A stretch of 64,000 nucleotides of DNA. Origin: Streptomyces griseoluteus (GTDB lineage Bacteria; Actinomycetota; Actinomycetes; Streptomycetales; Streptomycetaceae). Position 1 is the stretch's first letter, and each line of letters starts with the position of its first letter. Below are positions 34,371 to 44,869 of the stretch, piece by piece. Position numbers and translations under genes: made by a program. The stretch spans positions 94,442 to 158,441 of the forward strand of contig JOBE01000035.1 in the NCBI GenBank assembly GCA_000717735.1, given 5' to 3'. The notes beneath the pieces are model-generated. The model had not been told where the DNA came from, made no database searches, and saw nothing but the letters and a program-made list of their open reading frames with translations.

Positions 34371-35120
34371 ATGCTGCCGATCGACGCGGCGGCGCACAGC
34401 AGTCGCTGGCGCCGCCGTCATCCCGCCGAGAAGGCGCTGCTCGGCTTCGGTCTGACCCTGTGCGCGGTCTCCCTGCCGCCGTGGCCGGGCGCCCCGCTCG
34501 TCGCGGCGACCACGCTCGCGGTCCTGCTCGGTCCGGCCGGTGTGCCGGGCCGCGCCCTCTGGCGGGCGTTCCGCATCCCGCTCGGGTTCTGTGTCACGGG
34601 CGCGGTTCCGCTGCTCTTCGAGGTGGGTGGCGACCGCGGGTTCGTCGCGCTCGCGCCGGAAGGTCCGACGCAGGCGGTCGAGCTGCTCCTGCGGACCTCT
34701 TCGGCCTCGCTCGGGGTGCTGCTGTTCGCGTTCACCACGCCGGTCTCCGACGTCCTGCCCCGCCTCGTCCGCGCCGGGGTGCCGGCTCCGGTGGTGGACG
34801 TGGCGCTCGTGATGTACCGGATCATCTTCCTGCTGCTCGACTCCCTGTCGAAGATCCGGCAGGCGCAGGCGGCCCGGCTCGGGCACACCACCCGGGCCGC
34901 GACCTGGCGTTCCCTCGCCGGCCTCGGCGCGACCACGTTCGTACGGGCCTTCGACCGGGCGCAGCGCCTGCAGTCGGGGCTCGCCGGGCGCGGGTACGAC
35001 GGGACGCTGCGGGTGCTCGTGCCCGCGTGTGCGCTCTCCCGCCGGTTCCTCGCCGTGACGGGCGTCCTGCTCGCGGGGCTCGTCGCCCTCACCCTCGTAC
35101 TGGAAAGGCTGCTCCCGTGA
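34371..35120 (+). CDS. cbiQ: ECF transporter T-component CbiQ
   Basis: 249 residues. Transmembrane coupling protein with the two ARG-type coupling elements expected in EcfT: QAQAARLGH (near 165) and LQSGLAGRGYDG (near 205). About five spans. It connects the ATPase to CbiM/N. Its ATG lies six bases after the cbiN stop and its stop overlaps cbiO (GTGATG). Confidence 0.92.
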   Translation: MLPIDAAAHSSRWRRRHPAEKALLGFGLTLCAVSLPPWPGAPLVAATTLAVLLGPAGVPGRALWRAFRIPLGFCVTGAVPLLFEVGGDRGFVALAPEGPTQAVELLLRTSSASLGVLLFAFTTPVSDVLPRLVRAGVPAPVVDVALVMYRIIFLLLDSLSKIRQAQAARLGHTTRAATWRSLAGLGATTFVRAFDRAQRLQSGLAGRGYDGTLRVLVPACALSRRFLAVTGVLLAGLVALTLVLERLLP

Positions 35121-35995
35121 TGCCCACGAAGGTCCCCTCCCTTCCGGTGCCCGTCGTGCAACTGGTGGGCGCGGGCTTCGCCTACGAGGACGGGCCCGCG
35201 GTCCTGTCGGGCGTGGACTTCGCGGTGGCGGAGGGCCGCGCGGTCGCGCTGCTCGGCCGCAACGGCGGCGGCAAGACGACGCTGCTCCGGCTGCTCAGCG
35301 GCGGCCTGCGGTGCGGGAGCGGGTCGCTGCTCCTGGACGGGGCGGAGGTGGCGTACGACCGGAAGGGACTGACCCGGTTGCGGACCAGCGTGCAACTGGT
35401 GGTCCAGGATCCGGACGACCAGCTGTTCGCGGCCTCGGTCGGCCAGGACGTGTCGTTCGGTCCGACGAACCTGGGGCTGCCGGAGGAGGAGGTGCGGCTC
35501 CGGGTGGCGGAGGCCCTGGAGGCCCTGGACATCACGGCGCTCGCGGACCGGCCGACGCATCTGCTGTCGTACGGGCAGCGCAAGCGGGCCGCGATCGCCG
35601 GAGCCGTGGCGATGCGGCCTCGGGTGCTGATGATGGACGAGCCGACGGCCGGGCTCGATCCGCACGGGCAGGAACGGCTGCTCGACGCCCTGCGGCGGCT
35701 TCGGGAGGCCGGTACGACCGTGCTGATGGCGACGCACGACGTGGACCTGGCGCTCCGCTGGGCGGACGAGGCGGCGGTGCTCTCCCCCGCCGGGCTGCGC
35801 ACCGGTCCGGTCGCCGAGCTGCTCGCGGACGACGCGCTGCTCGACGCGGCCCGGCTGCGGCGGCCCTGGGGCACGGCCGTGGCCCGGCTGCTGCGGGCGC
35901 GGGGGCTGCTGGACGCGGGCGCGCCTGAGCCGCGGATGCCGGAGGACCTGGACGTGTGGCTGGGGTCCGTGGCGACCCCCGTGGTTACCGAGTAG
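35120..35995 (+). CDS. cbiO: ECF transporter ATPase CbiO
   Basis: 291 residues from ATG 35120 (GTG 35117 also in frame). Walker A GRNGGGKTTLL, Q-loop VVQDPDDQLFAASVGQDVSFGP, the ECF ATPase signature LSYGQRKRAAIAGA, Walker B VLMMDEPTAGLDPHG and H-loop ATHDVDLAL. The Ser-Tyr-Gly-Gln-Arg-Lys-Arg form replacing LSGGQ is typical of CbiO. Powers cobalt uptake. C-terminal residues beyond 240 are a short acidic tail. Ends the four-gene cobalt operon. Confidence 0.95.
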   Translation: MPTKVPSLPVPVVQLVGAGFAYEDGPAVLSGVDFAVAEGRAVALLGRNGGGKTTLLRLLSGGLRCGSGSLLLDGAEVAYDRKGLTRLRTSVQLVVQDPDDQLFAASVGQDVSFGPTNLGLPEEEVRLRVAEALEALDITALADRPTHLLSYGQRKRAAIAGAVAMRPRVLMMDEPTAGLDPHGQERLLDALRRLREAGTTVLMATHDVDLALRWADEAAVLSPAGLRTGPVAELLADDALLDAARLRRPWGTAVARLLRARGLLDAGAPEPRMPEDLDVWLGSVATPVVTE

Positions 35996-35998
35996 TAG

Positions 35999-38107
<2,109 letters not shown>

Positions 38108-38139
38108 TCGCCGCGGCCGGCCACTTCTAGGATGCGTGC

Positions 38140-38676
38140 ATGTCACTCCCGCACGCGATCCTGACCGCGCTGCTCGAGAAGCCGTCCTCCGGCCTCGAAC
38201 TGACGCGCCGCTTCGACAAGTCGATCGGCTACTTCTGGTCGGCCACGCACCAGCAGATCTATCGCGAGCTGGGGAAGCTGGAGCAGGCGGGGCACATCCG
38301 TGCCCTGCCCGCCCCGGTTCCGGTGCGGGGACAGCGCAAGGAGTACGAGGTGCTGCCGGCGGGCCGCGCCGAGCTCGGCACCTGGGTGGCCAGGCAGGAG
38401 GACCCGAAACCGCTGCGGGCCGCCCTGCTGCTGCGGATGCGGGCGGCGGCGGTGGTCGGCGCGACGGGACTGCGCGCGGAACTGTCCCGCCACCTCGACC
38501 TGCACCGGGAGCAGCTGGCGGAGTACCTGGAGATCGAGACGCGGGACTTCCCGCCGGAGCGCCGCCACACGGAACCGGACCGGCTGCGCCATCTCGTCCT
38601 GCGGGGCGGGATCGACATGGAGCGCTTCTGGGTGGAGTGGCTCACGAACGCACTGGCGGAGCTGGGGACGGAGTGA
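38140..38676 (+). CDS. PadR-family (AphA-like) transcriptional regulator
   Basis: 178 residues, 32 bp after the reductase. N-terminal winged helix: SLPHAILTALLEKPSSGLELTRRFDKSIGYFWSATHQQIYREL, wing PVRGQRKEYEVLPAGRAEL; the C-terminal helix-rich Vir_C domain (residues 90-178) dimerises. Genes of this type next to FadH or acyl-CoA enzymes usually repress them. The 14-bp palindrome upstream of the reductase is the natural candidate target. Its 3' end overlaps the opposite-strand ATP-binding-protein frame, see that entry. Confidence 0.9.
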   Translation: MSLPHAILTALLEKPSSGLELTRRFDKSIGYFWSATHQQIYRELGKLEQAGHIRALPAPVPVRGQRKEYEVLPAGRAELGTWVARQEDPKPLRAALLLRMRAAAVVGATGLRAELSRHLDLHREQLAEYLEIETRDFPPERRHTEPDRLRHLVLRGGIDMERFWVEWLTNALAELGTE

Positions 38677-39214
38677 TCCGGGCGCGGGCCTGCCCGGCCT
38701 GATCCCGAAGTCGGGGCTCCGGCCGATCCGGCAGGTGAAGCCGGCATGACCCGAATGACAGGCCCTGGGGTCTTTCGTTTGGATCGGGCCGGATCAGGGA
38801 GCGGGGTCCGGTGCATGGGGTCTCCCCAGGCCCGCAGGGCCTGGGGGACGCCTCGCGAGGCGGAGGAGGGCGCCATGGCGGAGCCTGGTCGACCAGACGC
38901 GTGACGATGCCCCAGCCGAAGCCGCCTTCCCGTCCCGGGTCGGGTTCCTTCGGGCGCGGCGGTTCGGGGTTGTGGTCGTGGACGTCGATGCCGATGCCGT
39001 CGCCCTCCAGGGCGAGGTCGAGGGTGCACTCGCCGTCGGCGTACCGGATGGCGTTGGTGACCAGCTCGCTCACGACCAGCATCGCGTCGTTCTCGGTGGT
39101 CGGGCGCAAGGGATGTCCGGCGAGCAGGGCGTCACCGGCGAGCCGGCGCACCTCCTGGCGTGCTCGGGCGGCGGCCCCCGGACCCTTGAGGTCGTGGTGC
39201 CGGGAGACTGCCAT
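38642..39214 (-). CDS. ATP-binding anti-sigma-regulator-like protein, altered C-terminus
   Basis: 190 residues in the open frame from ATG 39214 (GTG immediately before it), with a purine-rich AGGAGAGAG site. Residues 1-100 are an HATPase domain of the SpoIIAB/RsbW type: N-box ENDAMLVVSELVTNAIRYADG, and GGFGWGIVTRLVDQ near the G2 box. After this the usual final beta strand is absent. The frame instead reads through Pro/Arg-rich sequence encoded by a strong double hairpin (38824-38861) and overlaps the PadR 3' end by 35 bases. This suggests the true stop was lost by a frameshift, or that the functional protein ends near 38880. Regulation of a sigma factor is the usual family role; partner unknown. 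Confidence 0.6.
   Translation of the reverse strand: MAVSRHHDLKGPGAAARARQEVRRLAGDALLAGHPLRPTTENDAMLVVSELVTNAIRYADGECTLDLALEGDGIGIDVHDHNPEPPRPKEPDPGREGGFGWGIVTRLVDQAPPWRPPPPREASPRPCGPGETPCTGPRSLIRPDPNERPQGLSFGSCRLHLPDRPEPRLRDQAGQARARITPSPAPPVRS
38824..38861. terminator. Double hairpin between convergent genes
   Basis: Two adjacent perfect dyads: 10-bp arms with a GCA loop (CCCCAGGCCC...GGGCCTGGGG at 38824-38846), and a 12-bp palindrome GCCTCGCGAGGC (38850-38861). Such GC-rich element pairs occur between convergent Streptomyces genes and probably terminate both strands. Confidence 0.7.
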
Positions 39215-39419
39215 CACGCTCTCTCCTCTCTCCCCTCTCCTCCGCTTCGGGACAGTCTCGGTCCCAGCCCCTGCCCGGATGCCCCGGATCCATTCGCCTT
39301 CCTTCCGGCCGACGGCCGAAACCCTGCGGCGGCGAGGGGTGCGGGGGTGACGGGGCGCGACGCGGCCCGTGCCGGTGTGGATACTGAGCGTCGGAGTTCC
39401 ACTACACGAAAGGGCGGGT

Positions 39420-40811
39420 ATGGCCGACGACTTGGGGCGCCGCGCGACACGTCACGCGGTGGTCATCGGGGGAAGTCTCGCTGGGCTGCTGACCGCTCGG
39501 GTGCTGGCCGAGCACGCGGAGAAGGTGACGGTCGTCGAGCGCGACCGGCTGCCCGAGGGGCCGGACGCCCGGCCGGGCGTCCCGCAGGGCCGGCACCTGC
39601 ACGTGCTGATCGCGGGCGGGCAGCGGGCCCTCGACGAGCTGCTTCCGGGGTTCATGGACGAACTGAGCGGCCTCGGTGCGCCGAAGGTGGGCGTTCCCGA
39701 GGACATGATCCAGTGGCAGAACGGCCAGTGGTTCCGCCGCACGCCCGCGACCGCGCACTTCTACTCCGGGCCCCGCGCCCAGCTGGAGTGGCTGGTGCGG
39801 CAGCGGGTGCTCGCCGACCCGCGCGTCGAGCTGATCGAGGGCACCGAGACCGTGGGCCTGACCGGCGACTCGTCGCGCGTCCGGGGCGTACGGCTGCGGG
39901 AGCGGGGCGCGGGGGCCGACAAGGAGCCGCGTACGCTCGCGGCCGATCTGGTCGTGGACGCCTCCGGGCGGTCCACGAAGGCCGCCGACTGGCTGGCGGA
40001 CATCGGCGCGGAGGCCCCGCACGAGGAGACCCTCGACACGGGTCTCGCGTACGGCACCCGGGTGTACCGGGCCCCGGCCGGGGACCCGGGGACCGACGCG
40101 ACCGGCTACTACATCGTGCCCAACCCCGGCCAGGTGTACGGCGGTGTCGTACTGCCCCTCGGCGACGGGCGCCACCTGGTGACCCTGTCGGGGCTGCGCG
40201 GCGACGAACCGCCCACGGAGGAGGGCGCGTTCGAGGAGTACGCGAAGCGGCTTCCGCACCCCGTGCTCAGCGAGTGGCTGGCGCGCGCGGAGCCGGAGTC
40301 CCCGGTGTACGGCTTCCGCAGGACCGCCAACGTCCGGCGGAGGTACGACCGTCCGGGCCGCCGCCCGGCCGGGTTCCTCGCGACGGGCGACGCCCTGTGC
40401 GCGTTCAACCCCATCTACGGGCAGGGCATGGCGGTCGCCGCGATCAGCGCGGTCGCGCTGCGCCGGGCACTCGCCGACCCGAGGCGCACCCCGACCACCC
40501 GGCAGGTGCAGCGTGCGCTGCTCGACGCCTCCCGGCAGGCCTGGGACATCTCGGCGGGCGCGGACAAGAAGATGCCCGGTGCCACCGGTGACGCGGCGCG
40601 TCCGGGTCCGATGGACAACGCGGTCGGCTGGTACCTGAGCCGGGTGCAGGCGCGGGCCGCGGGCGATCCGGTCGTGGGGGCGCCGTTCCGTGCGGCGCTC
40701 ACCCTGACGGCCCCGCTGACAGGGCTCTTCGCCCCCTCGGTGGCGCGGGCGGTGCTCTTCGGGCCGGTCGCGGAGACACCGGCGGAGCCGCCGCTGCGGC
40801 GCGACGCGTAG
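39420..40811 (+). CDS. FAD-dependent monooxygenase/oxidoreductase
   Basis: 463 residues from ATG 39420. N-terminal FAD-binding Rossmann motif VVIGGSLAGLLTARVLAEHAE followed by VVERDRLPEG, the middle strand DLVVDASGRSTKAADWL and the late FAD-contact GFLATGDALCAFNPIYGQGM, in the order of group A flavin monooxygenases. The family hydroxylates or epoxidises aromatic and lipid substrates; this example resembles geranylgeranyl-reductase/tryptophan-halogenase-like proteins only loosely. It stands alone between convergent neighbours, about 200 bp from the ATP-binding protein gene, and no partner suggests the substrate. Confidence 0.85.
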   Translation: MADDLGRRATRHAVVIGGSLAGLLTARVLAEHAEKVTVVERDRLPEGPDARPGVPQGRHLHVLIAGGQRALDELLPGFMDELSGLGAPKVGVPEDMIQWQNGQWFRRTPATAHFYSGPRAQLEWLVRQRVLADPRVELIEGTETVGLTGDSSRVRGVRLRERGAGADKEPRTLAADLVVDASGRSTKAADWLADIGAEAPHEETLDTGLAYGTRVYRAPAGDPGTDATGYYIVPNPGQVYGGVVLPLGDGRHLVTLSGLRGDEPPTEEGAFEEYAKRLPHPVLSEWLARAEPESPVYGFRRTANVRRRYDRPGRRPAGFLATGDALCAFNPIYGQGMAVAAISAVALRRALADPRRTPTTRQVQRALLDASRQAWDISAGADKKMPGATGDAARPGPMDNAVGWYLSRVQARAAGDPVVGAPFRAALTLTAPLTGLFAPSVARAVLFGPVAETPAEPPLRRDA

Positions 40812-40870
40812 CCGGAGGGGCAGTCCCTCCGGCTACCACCGGGGGCCTCGAAGCACGAAGGCCCTCGCGC

Positions 40871-42211
40871 TCAGGCGCCCGGCGCCGCCGCCACCATGCC
40901 GGCGGCGACCGCGGCGCCCAGGGCCGCGTAGTCGTCGGCGTTCTGGCCCGCGTAGGCGAGGGCGAAGTCGGCGGTCGCGCGGTCGAAGACGTCCGAACCG
41001 CCGAGGTAGGCCGCGATGGCGACGCGGTCGCCCGAGCGTGCGTGGGCGCGGGCCAGGGCCCGGCCGCAGAGCCGCGCGTAGTCCCGCAGCGTGGCCGGGG
41101 ACATGGTCTCCACCTCGGCCGAGCCCTTCATGTCGCGCAGTTGGCGCCAGTAGAAGTGGCGTTCCTCGGGTCCGGTCATCCAGCCGAGGAAGATGTCGCT
41201 CGCGGCCTGGATGAGGCGCTGGCCGCAGACGACGCGGCGGCCCTGGTGGGGGTACGCGCTCGGCGGCAGGTAGGGCTCCAGGGCGGAGCGGCCGGCCTCC
41301 TTGATCTGGAGGATGAGCGGGTCGCCCTCGTCCCGGCCTTCGAGGAGGAGGACGAAGCAGCGGGTGCCGATGCTGCCCACCCCGACGACCTTGCGGGCCG
41401 CGTCGACGAAGCGGTAGCGGTCGAGGAGGACCCGGCGTTCCTCGGCGAGCGAGCTGCGGTAGTCGCTGAAGATCTTGCCGAGGGTGACCCGGTCGATGTC
41501 CGTGGTCCGTTCGAGGAGCGGCGGGTCGTCGACGATGTGCCGGGCTCCGGTCGCGTCGGCCTCGGTGAGCTTGGTCAGGGCCTGGAGGCTGGTGCGGCGG
41601 CGGGCGGCGGCGAGCCGGTTCGCGAAGCGGGCGCGTTCGTCGCGGCGGACGAGGGGGACGAGGTCGTCGGCGGCGATCCGTTCGTACCAGACGGTGAGCT
41701 CGCCGAGGCCGGCGAGGCGGCGCATGTTCGTGCGGTACGACTCGGTGGCGACGAGGGCCGCCCGGTGGGCCTTGGGCTTGGTGCTGCCGTTCTGGAGGGC
41801 GGCGACGGCCACGCTGGCGGCGAGCCGCTTGACGTCCCATTCGAAGGGGCCCGGGAGCGTCTCGTCGAAGTCGTTCACGTCGAAGAGGAGCATCCGTTCG
41901 GGTGACGCGTACACCCCGAAGTTGAGCAGGTGCGCGTCGCCGCAGAGCTGGACGGTGAGGCCCGTGTGGTGCTGGGCGGCGAGGTCGGCGGCCATCACGG
42001 CCGCGGCGCCGCGGAAGAAGGCGAAGGGGGAGGCGGCCATCCGGCCGTACCGGAGGGGTACGAGGTCGGGGAGCCGGTCCTTGGACTGCCGTTCGAGCAC
42101 GTCGATCGGGTGGGGCCGCTGGGAGCTGGGTATCCAGCGGCCGTGCGAGGAGCGGGGGACGCGCTTGCGGGCCTGCTTGCCCTGTGCGGCGCGTTCCGAC
42201 GGTGTCGTCAT
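40871..42211 (-). CDS. DUF2252 family protein
   Basis: 446 residues. The highly conserved family blocks are present: RYGRMAASPFAFFRGAA, CGDAHLLNFGVYASPERMLLFDVNDFDETLPGPFEWDVKRLAAS, and VGVGSIGTRCFVLLLEGRD. The GDxHxxNFG and FDxNDFDE motifs resemble kinase/phosphotransferase catalytic and metal motifs of APH-type kinases, so phosphoryl transfer is a suspected but unproven activity. Alone between the convergent monooxygenase and the divergent GntR gene. The start ATG 42211 gives the usual family N-terminus. Confidence 0.93.
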   Translation of the reverse strand: MTTPSERAAQGKQARKRVPRSSHGRWIPSSQRPHPIDVLERQSKDRLPDLVPLRYGRMAASPFAFFRGAAAVMAADLAAQHHTGLTVQLCGDAHLLNFGVYASPERMLLFDVNDFDETLPGPFEWDVKRLAASVAVAALQNGSTKPKAHRAALVATESYRTNMRRLAGLGELTVWYERIAADDLVPLVRRDERARFANRLAAARRRTSLQALTKLTEADATGARHIVDDPPLLERTTDIDRVTLGKIFSDYRSSLAEERRVLLDRYRFVDAARKVVGVGSIGTRCFVLLLEGRDEGDPLILQIKEAGRSALEPYLPPSAYPHQGRRVVCGQRLIQAASDIFLGWMTGPEERHFYWRQLRDMKGSAEVETMSPATLRDYARLCGRALARAHARSGDRVAIAAYLGGSDVFDRATADFALAYAGQNADDYAALGAAVAAGMVAAAPGA

Positions 42212-42321
42212 CCGGCCTCACCCCGTCTCTTCCGCCGCCGCGGTCTCGTCCCCGTCACCTGGTACCTCATTACAAGGGGCGACGCTCGTTTCGGCCACTC
42301 TGCGGGAGCGCCCTAGCTAGA

Positions 42322-42333
42322 TGGTTTAGACCA
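42322..42333 (+). promoter_or_regulatory. DasR (dre)-like operator upstream of GntR/HutC gene
   Basis: TGGTTTAGACCA matches the 12-bp core of GntR/DasR-type operators TGGTCTAGACCA at 11 of 12 positions. It lies 63 bp before the regulator start and 110 bp before the opposite DUF2252 gene's start. Confidence 0.6.
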
Positions 42334-42395
42334 ATGATAGAAATTGATCACCCACACGACCCGTGCGGTCACGCTGAGCGAAGAGAGGTTGGATC

Positions 42396-43157
42396 ATGGC
42401 CGAGCCCGATTCCGAGGCGGCGGCGGACGCGCCGCTCTATCTCCGGGTCGCCGCCGCGCTGCGCGAGGATCTCGCCCACCGGCGCATCTCCCCCGGCAGC
42501 CGGCTCCCCTCGGAACGATCCCTGTCCCAGCGGTACCACGTGAACCGCCAGACCGTCCGCAGCGCGCTCCAGCTCCTGCGGGAGGAGCGGCTCGTGGTCA
42601 CCGACCGGCGCGGCACCTTCGCCGCCGCCGGATCCGGGGGCGAGGCCGAGCCCGCCGTCCCCGCCCTAACCGCCCGTCGGCCGACCTTCCCCGGCGGTCC
42701 GCGCGCCGCCGGGGCCCTGGTGCGGGCCTCCCTCACCTGGGATCCGCCACCCACCCCGCTGGCACCGCGTCTCCTGCTCGCCCCGGGCGAGCCGACGCTC
42801 GTGCACCGGCACGTGGTGCTCGGGCCGCACGGCGCGGCGCTCCAGCGGGCGGTGTCCTGGTTCTCCCGGGCCGCGCTCGCCGAGATCCCCCAGCTGGCCC
42901 GCTACCGGCGGGGCCGGGACTGCCGTCAGCAGCCGGACCTGCGGCTGCTCTACCACTGGATGCACCAGGCGGGGCTGAGGATCACCCACCGGGAGTCGGT
43001 CGGCGTACCGCCGGGACCCGCCACGACGGCGGCCGGCGGCGCGGCCCGGCTGGTCGTCCACCGGGTGGTGAGCGACCAGCACGGGCACGCCCTGGAGATC
43101 ACGGACATCGACTTCTCGGCCCGGTCGGCGGCCTGGACCTACGAGTTCAGCGCCTGA
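42396..43157 (+). CDS. GntR-family (HutC-type) transcriptional regulator
   Basis: 253 residues from ATG 42396. N-terminal winged helix: PLYLRVAAALREDLAHRRISPGSRLPSERSLSQRYHVNRQTVRSALQLL, then the wing LVVTDRRGTF. Residues 95-250 form a UTRA effector domain (LAPGEPTLVHRHVVLGPHGA, DIDFSARSAAWTYEF), so the HutC subgroup that senses sugars, amino acids or related small molecules. A dre-like operator directly upstream suggests autoregulation or control by DasR. The convergent APC permease is a plausible target. Confidence 0.9.
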   Translation: MAEPDSEAAADAPLYLRVAAALREDLAHRRISPGSRLPSERSLSQRYHVNRQTVRSALQLLREERLVVTDRRGTFAAAGSGGEAEPAVPALTARRPTFPGGPRAAGALVRASLTWDPPPTPLAPRLLLAPGEPTLVHRHVVLGPHGAALQRAVSWFSRAALAEIPQLARYRRGRDCRQQPDLRLLYHWMHQAGLRITHRESVGVPPGPATTAAGGAARLVVHRVVSDQHGHALEITDIDFSARSAAWTYEFSA

Positions 43158-43181
43158 GAGTGGTGCCGGGGGCCGGTGCAG

Positions 43182-43250
43182 GAGCCGACACGGGAGCCGG
43201 TTCAGAAGCCGACACGTGGCCGGTTCAGAAGCCGACACGGGAGCCGGCCC
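43182..43250. repeat. Three tandem 23-bp repeats between convergent genes
   Basis: Three near-copies (43182, 43205, 43228) of a 23-base unit built on GAAGCCGACACGGG/TGGCCGGTTCA, in the 98-bp gap between the GntR and permease 3' ends. The last copy ends just before the permease stop. Each holds GCCGACACG and GAGCCGG halves. Probably a slippage-generated or transcription-end element. Confidence 0.8.
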
Positions 43251-43255
43251 CGTCG

Positions 43256-44788
43256 TCAGACGATCCCCTCCGCGATCTCCGCCTCCTCGCGGGCGGTGCC
43301 GTACGCCGTCGGCGTCCCGTACGAGCGGCGGGCGACGTACCACCAGACGCTGGCGAGCACGAGGACGACGGCGAGCGCGATCACGGCGTAGTTCATGGTG
43401 TCGACCGTCACCGGGGACTTCTGCGGCAGGCAGAACAGGACGGTCACGACCGCCACCCAGACGACGGCGGTCCAGCCGATCGGCTTGCTCCAGCGGCCCA
43501 GGCTCCACGGGCCGGGGGTGAACCGGTCCCCGGCCCGCAGCCGCAGGTAGATCGGGATGGCATAGGCGGGCGTGATGCCGATGACGTTGATCGCGGTGAC
43601 GGCACCGTAGGCGGTGGCGGAGTACAGCGAGGGGACGGCGAGCAGCGCGGCCACCGCCACGGCGAGCCAGACGGCCGGGACCGGGGTCTGGGTACGGCCG
43701 CTGACCCTGCGCCAGATCGCCGAGCCGGGGAGGGCGTTGTCACGGCTGAAGGCGAAGACCATGCGGCTGGCGGCGGCCACCTCGGCGTTGCCGCAGAAGA
43801 GCTGGGCGACGATCACCACGAGCAGCAGGGCGGTGGCGCCGCCGGTGCCGAGGGCGTCCAGGAAGATCTGGGCGGGCGGGACGCCGGTGGCGCTGTTCTG
43901 CGTGGCGGCGTAGTCCTGGATGGCGAAGCTCAGTCCGGCGAGCAGGGCGAATCCGGCGATCCAGGAGACCCAGATGGCCCGCACGATGCCCTTGGCGGCG
44001 GAGACGGAGGCATTGGAGGTCTCCTCGGAGAGGTGGGCCGAGGCGTCGTATCCGGAGAAGGTGTACTGCGCGAGGAGCAGGCCGATCGCGGCGACGTAGA
44101 AGGGGTTGGCCCAGCCGGTGTCGTTCACGAACTCGGTGAACACGAACCCGGCGGACTGGTGCCGGTCGGGGACGAGGGCGAGGGCGCCGACGATGACCGC
44201 CACGCCCGTCAGGTGCCACCAGACGCTGATCGAGTTGAGCACGCTGACCAGGCGGACGCCGAAGAGGTTCAGGACGGCGTGGAACAGCAGGATCGCGAGG
44301 AAGATCAGGAAGGTGGAGCCGGCGGTGGGTTCGAAGCCCCACTGGAGGTTGAGGAAGGCTCCGGTGAAGAGGGCGGCGCCGTAGTCGATGCCGGCGATGG
44401 CGCCGAGCAGACCGAGCAGGTTCAGCCAGCCGGTGTACCAGCCCCAGCGGCGCCCGCCGAGCCGGTCCGCCATGTAGTAGAGGGCGCCGGAGGTCGGATA
44501 GGCGCTGGTGACCTCGGCGAGGGCGAGGCCCACGCACAGCACGAACAGGCCTACGCCGGCCCAGCCCCACAGCATGACGGCGGGACCGCCGGTGCCCATG
44601 CCGAAGCCGTAGAGGGTCATGCATCCGGACAGGACGGAGATGACCGAGAAGCTGATCGCGAAGTTGCCGAAGCCGCCCATGCGGCGGGCGAGGACGGGCT
44701 GGTAGCCGAGCTCTCTCAGCCGCGCCTCCTCGTCCTGGGCTGGGGGTGGCTTGCGTATCGCGTCGTCGGGGGCGGCGGTACGGGACAT
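43256..44788 (-). CDS. APC-family amino acid/GABA permease
   Basis: 510 residues with about 12 membrane spans. APC fold: GGFGNFAISFSVISVLSG in span 1, and the discontinuous-helix glycines; AEVTSAYPTSGALYYMADRLGG, QYTFSGYDASAHLSEETSNA and VFAFSRDNALPGS are typical of the amino acid/choline/GABA permease branch. It imports an amino acid or polyamine with protons or by exchange. It converges with the HutC regulator gene. The gene downstream on the same strand is unknown. Confidence 0.9.
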   Translation of the reverse strand: MSRTAAPDDAIRKPPPAQDEEARLRELGYQPVLARRMGGFGNFAISFSVISVLSGCMTLYGFGMGTGGPAVMLWGWAGVGLFVLCVGLALAEVTSAYPTSGALYYMADRLGGRRWGWYTGWLNLLGLLGAIAGIDYGAALFTGAFLNLQWGFEPTAGSTFLIFLAILLFHAVLNLFGVRLVSVLNSISVWWHLTGVAVIVGALALVPDRHQSAGFVFTEFVNDTGWANPFYVAAIGLLLAQYTFSGYDASAHLSEETSNASVSAAKGIVRAIWVSWIAGFALLAGLSFAIQDYAATQNSATGVPPAQIFLDALGTGGATALLLVVIVAQLFCGNAEVAAASRMVFAFSRDNALPGSAIWRRVSGRTQTPVPAVWLAVAVAALLAVPSLYSATAYGAVTAINVIGITPAYAIPIYLRLRAGDRFTPGPWSLGRWSKPIGWTAVVWVAVVTVLFCLPQKSPVTVDTMNYAVIALAVVLVLASVWWYVARRSYGTPTAYGTAREEAEIAEGIV

Positions 44789-44869
44789 GGGTTCCTCCGG
44801 GGACGGGGGTGAGCGGGAATTCGGGACGGCACGAGGCGTGGGCGGTCCAGCGGTGTTCGCGCGCCTGCG

